A DNA stretch of 27,750 nucleotides from Bacteroidales bacterium (GTDB lineage Bacteria; Bacteroidota; Bacteroidia; Bacteroidales; Paludibacteraceae): positions 1-27,750 of the forward strand of contig SFDZ01000021.1 of assembly GCA_004557405.1 (NCBI GenBank), given 5' to 3'. Numbering within the stretch: the first letter of the stretch is position 1; each line of letters starts with the position of its first letter. The translations under genes and the position numbers were made by a program. The notes under the pieces are model-generated. The model saw nothing but the letters and a program-made list of their open reading frames with translations. It was not told the DNA's origin and ran no database searches. Below are positions 23,831 through 27,750 of the stretch, one piece after another.

Positions 23831-24772
23831 ATGGAATTGTCAAGTAAAATATATGTGGCCGGACATCGCGGTATGGTAGGCAGTGCCATTGTGCGCGAGT
23901 TGCAGCGGCAGGGCTACACCAACATCGTTGTACGCACGCATGCCGAACTCGACTTGTGTCGGCAAGATGAGGTCGAACGTTTTTTTGCTATCGAGCAACC
24001 TGAATATGTCTTTTTGGCGGCAGCCAAAGTGGGCGGTATCGTGGCCAATCAGCAGGCACTGGCCGATTTTATGTACGACAACATGATTTTGGAGATGAAC
24101 GTGATACATGCTGCCTGGCAAAATGGTTGCAAAAAATTGTTGTTCCTCGGCTCGTCGTGCATCTATCCGCGCATGGCTCCACAACCGATGCCCGAATCGT
24201 GTTTATTGACCTCGGAATTGGAAAAAACCAACGAAGCCTACGCTTTGGCCAAAATATCGGGGCTGAAATATTGCGAATATCTCAACCGACAATATGGTAC
24301 CGACTACATCAGCGTGATGCCGACCAATTTATATGGCCCGAACGACAATTATCATCCCGAACATTCGCATGTGTTGCCGGCTTTGATACGGCGTTTCCAC
24401 GAAGCCAAAGTGTCGGGAGCGCCTGCTGTAACCTGTTGGGGCGATGGCAGCCCGTTGCGCGAATTTTTGTATGTGGACGACTTGGCCAACCTTTGTGTCT
24501 TTTTGATGAACAACTATTCGGGCAACGAAACCGTGAATGCAGGCACCGGCAAAGAATTGACTATTAAAGAATTAACAGAACTTGTTGCCAAAGTAATCGG
24601 CTACACGGGCGACATACATTGGGACACCACACGCCCGAATGGTACGCCGCGCAAATTGCTCGACGTATCGAAAGCCGCCGCCCTTGGGTGGACGTACAAA
24701 ACCGAACTCGAAGAGGGTATTCGGTTGGCATATCAGGACTTTTTGACTAATCCGATGAGGGCAGAGAGATGA
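23831..24772 (+). CDS. fcl: GDP-L-fucose synthase
   Basis: It is an epimerase/reductase that turns GDP-4-keto-6-deoxymannose into GDP-L-fucose with NADPH. In 313 residues of the SDR family, the nucleotide loop GHRGMVGSA is at 11-19, the catalytic serine lies in GSSCIYP (S108/S109), and Y137-x-x-x-K141 is in YALAK. PTNLYGPNDNY-x-x-x-HSHV is the usual substrate block. I chose the ATG at 23831 (MELSSKIYVAG). Its 3' end overlaps the ATPase gene by ATGA (24769-24772), so the two are translationally coupled. GDP-fucose from this pair could feed the glycan of this locus. Confidence 0.96.
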   Translation: MELSSKIYVAGHRGMVGSAIVRELQRQGYTNIVVRTHAELDLCRQDEVERFFAIEQPEYVFLAAAKVGGIVANQQALADFMYDNMILEMNVIHAAWQNGCKKLLFLGSSCIYPRMAPQPMPESCLLTSELEKTNEAYALAKISGLKYCEYLNRQYGTDYISVMPTNLYGPNDNYHPEHSHVLPALIRRFHEAKVSGAPAVTCWGDGSPLREFLYVDDLANLCVFLMNNYSGNETVNAGTGKELTIKELTELVAKVIGYTGDIHWDTTRPNGTPRKLLDVSKAAALGWTYKTELEEGIRLAYQDFLTNPMRAER

Positions 24773-26067
24773 CCGCAATAGAATTTGAAAATATCAGTAA
24801 ACAATATCGGTTGGGGTTGGTCAGCACCCGCACGTTGAGCCACGACCTGAATCGTTGGTGGACGGTGAATGTGCTCCGCAAAGAAGATCCCTATTTGAAA
24901 ATCGGCGAGACCAACGACCGTGCGACAAAAGGTCAATCGGACTATGTGTGGGCGTTGAAGGACATCAATTTTAAGGTCGAGCAGGGCGATGTGGTTGGCA
25001 TTATCGGCAAAAACGGCGCCGGCAAAAGTACATTACTGAAATTGCTCAGCAAAGTAACGGCTCCCACCACCGGCCACATTCGTGCGCGCGGTCGCATTGC
25101 ATCGCTGCTCGAAGTGGGCACCGGCTTCCATCCCGAGATGACCGGCCGCGAGAATATCTATATGAACGGCGCCATCCTTGGCATGACCAAGCAGGAGATA
25201 CGGAGTAAATTGGACGAGATAGTGGATTTCAGCGGCTGTGAGCGCTATTTGGACACTCCTGTGAAACGTTATTCCAGCGGTATGACCGTGCGCTTGGGTT
25301 TTGCCATTGCCGCCCATCTCGACCCCGAAATCCTTGTTGTGGACGAAGTCCTTGCCGTAGGCGACGCCGAGTTCCAGAAGAAAGCCATCGGCAAGATGAA
25401 AGACGTCTCCCAAGGGGAGGGCCGCACCGTGCTATTTGTGAGCCATAATATGGGGGCTGTTAAAGCACTCTGTAAAAGTGGCATCATGCTAGAAAGAGGA
25501 CTAATTTCGTATATTGGCGATGTAGATACAACTGTGCAGAAATATTTAGGTATCGAAAAAGAGGGATTCTTGATGGATACAATTACATCCAAACATAATC
25601 GGGAATGGTATATGAATTTACAGTTGGAAATTCGGAGAGCACGTTTATTGAATACATCTCCACGATTATCGCAGGATGAACCAATAAAAGTTGAATTGTT
25701 GATTCACAGAAATGATCCAACAATAAAACGATTTACCCAAGAAATACTTCTTTACGATATGAATGATAGACAATTAGGATCATATATTACACCAGAAGTT
25801 TATGAAGTTCCCGATCAAGATGATTTTCGTTTATGTATTGAAGTACATAATCATAATCTTGCAAAAGGGAAATATATGTTAGGTTTTAATATTGGATTAA
25901 AGACAACGGATTATGCAATTGTTGACTACGATGTACCCAAAAATATGTTATCGTTTGAAATCGCATATTTGGATACGGCTAAAACACAGCCTTTGCAAAT
26001 GTGGCGTTCATCATGGGGGGCCATACATCTCAAAGATGGTATAGTGAAAATTCTACCTATTATCTGA
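24769..26067 (+). CDS. wzt: ABC exporter ATPase with C-terminal carbohydrate-binding domain (Wzt-like)
   Basis: It powers export of a lipid-linked polysaccharide with the wzm-like permease. In 432 residues, Walker A GKNGAGKST is at 80-88, the signature YSSGM near 168-172, Walker B LVVDE near 189-193, and the H-loop His at 226. From about residue 265 a beta-rich Wzt-type C-terminal domain follows, which in the family reads the end of the glycan chain. The DNA is GC-rich up to about 25440 (codon ~224) and AT-rich from there to the end, so the ATPase and specificity halves look to have different histories. It is coupled to fcl by an ATGA overlap; GT2 starts 6 bases after its stop. Confidence 0.94.
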   Translation: MTAIEFENISKQYRLGLVSTRTLSHDLNRWWTVNVLRKEDPYLKIGETNDRATKGQSDYVWALKDINFKVEQGDVVGIIGKNGAGKSTLLKLLSKVTAPTTGHIRARGRIASLLEVGTGFHPEMTGRENIYMNGAILGMTKQEIRSKLDEIVDFSGCERYLDTPVKRYSSGMTVRLGFAIAAHLDPEILVVDEVLAVGDAEFQKKAIGKMKDVSQGEGRTVLFVSHNMGAVKALCKSGIMLERGLISYIGDVDTTVQKYLGIEKEGFLMDTITSKHNREWYMNLQLEIRRARLLNTSPRLSQDEPIKVELLIHRNDPTIKRFTQEILLYDMNDRQLGSYITPEVYEVPDQDDFRLCIEVHNHNLAKGKYMLGFNIGLKTTDYAIVDYDVPKNMLSFEIAYLDTAKTQPLQMWRSSWGAIHLKDGIVKILPII

Positions 26068-26073
26068 TGATTT

Positions 26074-26955
26074 ATGAAGACACTAACCATTTTTACGCCT
26101 ACATACAATAGAGCACATCTTCTTCCTAAACTATATGCAAGTTTGTTACAACAAAGTTCAAAAGATTTTCAATGGTTAGTAGTGGATGATTGTTCACAAG
26201 ATAATACAGAAAAGTTACTTGAACAATGGAAAAATGAGCATCGTATTAAAATTATTTATATAAAACAACCTATAAATGGCGGTAAAATGCGTGCGTCTAA
26301 TCTTGCCGTTTCTATGGTATGTACAGAACTATTTATGTGTTGTGACTCTGATGATTATTTGGCGAATAATGCAGTCGAAAAAATTGTGAGCCGATGGGTA
26401 TCGTATTCTGAAACAAAAAAAGATATCAGTGGAGTTATTTTTCCAAGTACAATGTTAAATGCAGGTGTTCCATTAAAATATAACATTCCTCAAGGTTTAG
26501 ATAAGATAACCTTAAAAGAGTTACATACCATTTCAAATGTTAATGAAGCAAATCTTGTTTTGCGTACAGATATTTTAAAACAATATCCTTTTCATGTCCA
26601 AGATGATGAGAATTTTATCACTGAAGATTCTGTATATCATCTATTAGACCGCCAATATCAAATGCTGTTTGTATATGATCAATTGACTATTTGTGAATAT
26701 CAATCGGATGGATATTCAAAAAATATAGGAATAGTGATGTCGCAAAATCCCAAAGGGTATGCATACTATTATAATATCCTTAGTGAAGATGAATATAATG
26801 TTACACAACGAAATGATTTTTTGAAACAATATATTCTGTTTTCTCGGAAGGCGGGTTTTAATACTTTACAGATTATTCGTAGGTCTTCTCATCCTTTTGG
26901 TGTGCTCATTCGTATGATTCGTATGTTTTTTCACCAACTTAAACATAATGTATGA
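26074..26955 (+). CDS. GT2-family glycosyltransferase
   Basis: A 293-residue inverting GT-A enzyme. The N-terminus TIFTPTYNRAHLLPKLYASL, the VDDCSQDNT loop (D38, D39) and the metal-binding DSDD (91-94) are all typical. It probably adds a sugar to the exported glycan on the cytoplasmic face; donor and linkage cannot be read. The C-terminal ~60 residues are basic and aromatic, possibly membrane-associated. AT-rich composition, continuing the shift that starts inside wzt, suggests transfer. Its stop overlaps the next start by ATGA (26952-26955). Confidence 0.92.
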   Translation: MKTLTIFTPTYNRAHLLPKLYASLLQQSSKDFQWLVVDDCSQDNTEKLLEQWKNEHRIKIIYIKQPINGGKMRASNLAVSMVCTELFMCCDSDDYLANNAVEKIVSRWVSYSETKKDISGVIFPSTMLNAGVPLKYNIPQGLDKITLKELHTISNVNEANLVLRTDILKQYPFHVQDDENFITEDSVYHLLDRQYQMLFVYDQLTICEYQSDGYSKNIGIVMSQNPKGYAYYYNILSEDEYNVTQRNDFLKQYILFSRKAGFNTLQIIRRSSHPFGVLIRMIRMFFHQLKHNV

Positions 26956-27750
26956 AGGACAGACTGCAAGTTATTTGCTCTACCGATAGTAATTATCTTA
27001 CTTATTGTGGGGTGATGCTTACATCTTTGTTAGAAAACAATAAGGATGTAGATATCTATATTACGATTGATAATCACTTTCCTGATAATAAACAACACGA
27101 ATTATTGCGGCTTGAAAAAAAATATGCTTGTAATATCCATTTTGTTAAAATTGATGGAACTTTACTGAACATGTGTCGTACCGATTGTAACGAATATATA
27201 TCCAAGGCTACATATTATAAAATGTTTGCAGCGCAACTTCTCCCTATTACAGAGGATAAAGTGATATACTTGGATTGTGATATGATTATCAATGGTAGTT
27301 TGCACGAATTGTGGAATACCGATTTGTCGGGCTATGCCATGGCCGGTGTTCCCGATATTTACAACGAAGCAGACGAAACTTATGAACGTCTTCGTTATTC
27401 CAAAGGTAAAGGCTATGTGAATGCAGGAATGCTTGTGATTAACCTCAAATATTGGCGCGAGCACAATGTGCTTCAGCAATGCTTAGATTATATTAAACAA
27501 AACAAGGATAACATTCTTTGGTGCGAACAAGATGTGCTAAATGCCTTACTGCATGATTACACGCTTCATCTTCCTCTGAAATTCAACTATCAAATACCAA
27601 TGTTGATGAAGTGTCACTATGAAAGTTTTAGCCATGAACAGCAACAGCGTATTTTTGCAGAACGCAGACCTGTGGTACTGCATTATGTCAGTGGCATTAA
27701 GCCATGGATGATAGAATATTATGCGTGTCCATTTTTTGATGAATGGCAGG
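26952..27750 (+). CDS. GT8-family glycosyltransferase (3' truncated by window)
   Basis: The frame is open from ATG 26952 to the right edge, giving 266 codons. The N-terminus (VICSTDSNYLTYCGVMLTSL), the DXD motif DCD (108-110, YLDCDMII), NAGMLVIN and a late HYVSGIKPW segment identify a retaining GT8 of the LgtC/galactosyl- or glucosyltransferase type. It is probably coupled to the GT2 gene by the ATGA overlap. Composition is AT-rich in the first third and closer to the core genome from about 27300, so it may be mosaic. The C-terminus is missing. Confidence 0.92.
   Translation, partial: MKDRLQVICSTDSNYLTYCGVMLTSLLENNKDVDIYITIDNHFPDNKQHELLRLEKKYACNIHFVKIDGTLLNMCRTDCNEYISKATYYKMFAAQLLPITEDKVIYLDCDMIINGSLHELWNTDLSGYAMAGVPDIYNEADETYERLRYSKGKGYVNAGMLVINLKYWREHNVLQQCLDYIKQNKDNILWCEQDVLNALLHDYTLHLPLKFNYQIPMLMKCHYESFSHEQQQRIFAERRPVVLHYVSGIKPWMIEYYACPFFDEWQ

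Noticed and set aside
1..27750. CRISPR arrays, tRNA, rRNA, riboswitches or transposases
   Set aside because: No regularly spaced repeats of CRISPR size, no cloverleaf or rRNA-like sequence, and no transposase-like protein were seen by eye. Small RNAs could be missed.

Overview
The window looks like the chromosome of a Bacteroidales bacterium. The evidence is: the Bacteroidetes-type promoter pattern (TTG or TTTG, 19-21 bases, then TAnnTTTG) ahead of several genes; a protein ending in a type IX secretion (T9SS) sorting domain; a GH77 enzyme with N-terminal starch-binding domains; and a glycogen-debranching enzyme, glycosyltransferase and GH57 protein lying together on one strand, an arrangement I know from Bacteroides-type genomes. 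The T9SS tail points away from the genus Bacteroides and toward Paludibacter/Porphyromonas-like relatives, but genus is not resolved. No rRNA, tRNA, CRISPR or transposase was seen. No gene-free stretch exceeds 300 bases.

Region 1 (1-1208): the 3' end of a GLUG-repeat surface protein, then two converging hairpin terminators. Region 2 (1209-11716, minus strand): a tightly packed co-directional run read from right to left: ligA, a DUF6913-like gene, dapA, a TPR lipoprotein or secreted protein, malQ (2x CBM20 + GH77), a secreted protein of unknown function and era. A Cys-rich lipoprotein with its own promoter follows. A divergent promoter region (11717-11862) separates this run from the plus-strand genes.

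Region 3 (11863-20557, plus strand): a TPR protein, then the glycogen/alpha-glucan set (debranching enzyme, GT4 glycosyltransferase, GH57 protein). With malQ these form a storage-glucan module. The set is interrupted by two AT-rich accessory islets. The first (16094-17203) is associated with a 127-base duplicate of the 3' end of the debranching gene and carries a lipoprotein gene, a truncated signal-peptide gene and a small acidic protein with a 42-base tandem duplication. The second is a membrane-anchored NERD nuclease-like gene between the GT4 and GH57 genes. The GH57 protein appears to have lost its catalytic residues.

Region 4 (20669-27750, plus strand): a surface-polysaccharide export locus under a well-formed promoter: ABC permease (wzm-like), lipoate ligase, gmd, a frameshifted four-helix-bundle cassette, GDP-fucose synthase, ABC ATPase with carbohydrate-binding tail (wzt-like), GT2 and a GT8 cut by the window edge. 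Gmd and Fcl would supply GDP-L-fucose, the GTs build the glycan, and Wzm/Wzt export it. Base composition turns AT-rich in the middle of wzt, suggesting modular exchange of the specificity half. The four-helix-bundle cassette is bracketed by oppositely oriented arrays of one 14-base repeat. With the debranching-gene 3' duplication, this is the most unusual architecture in the window.
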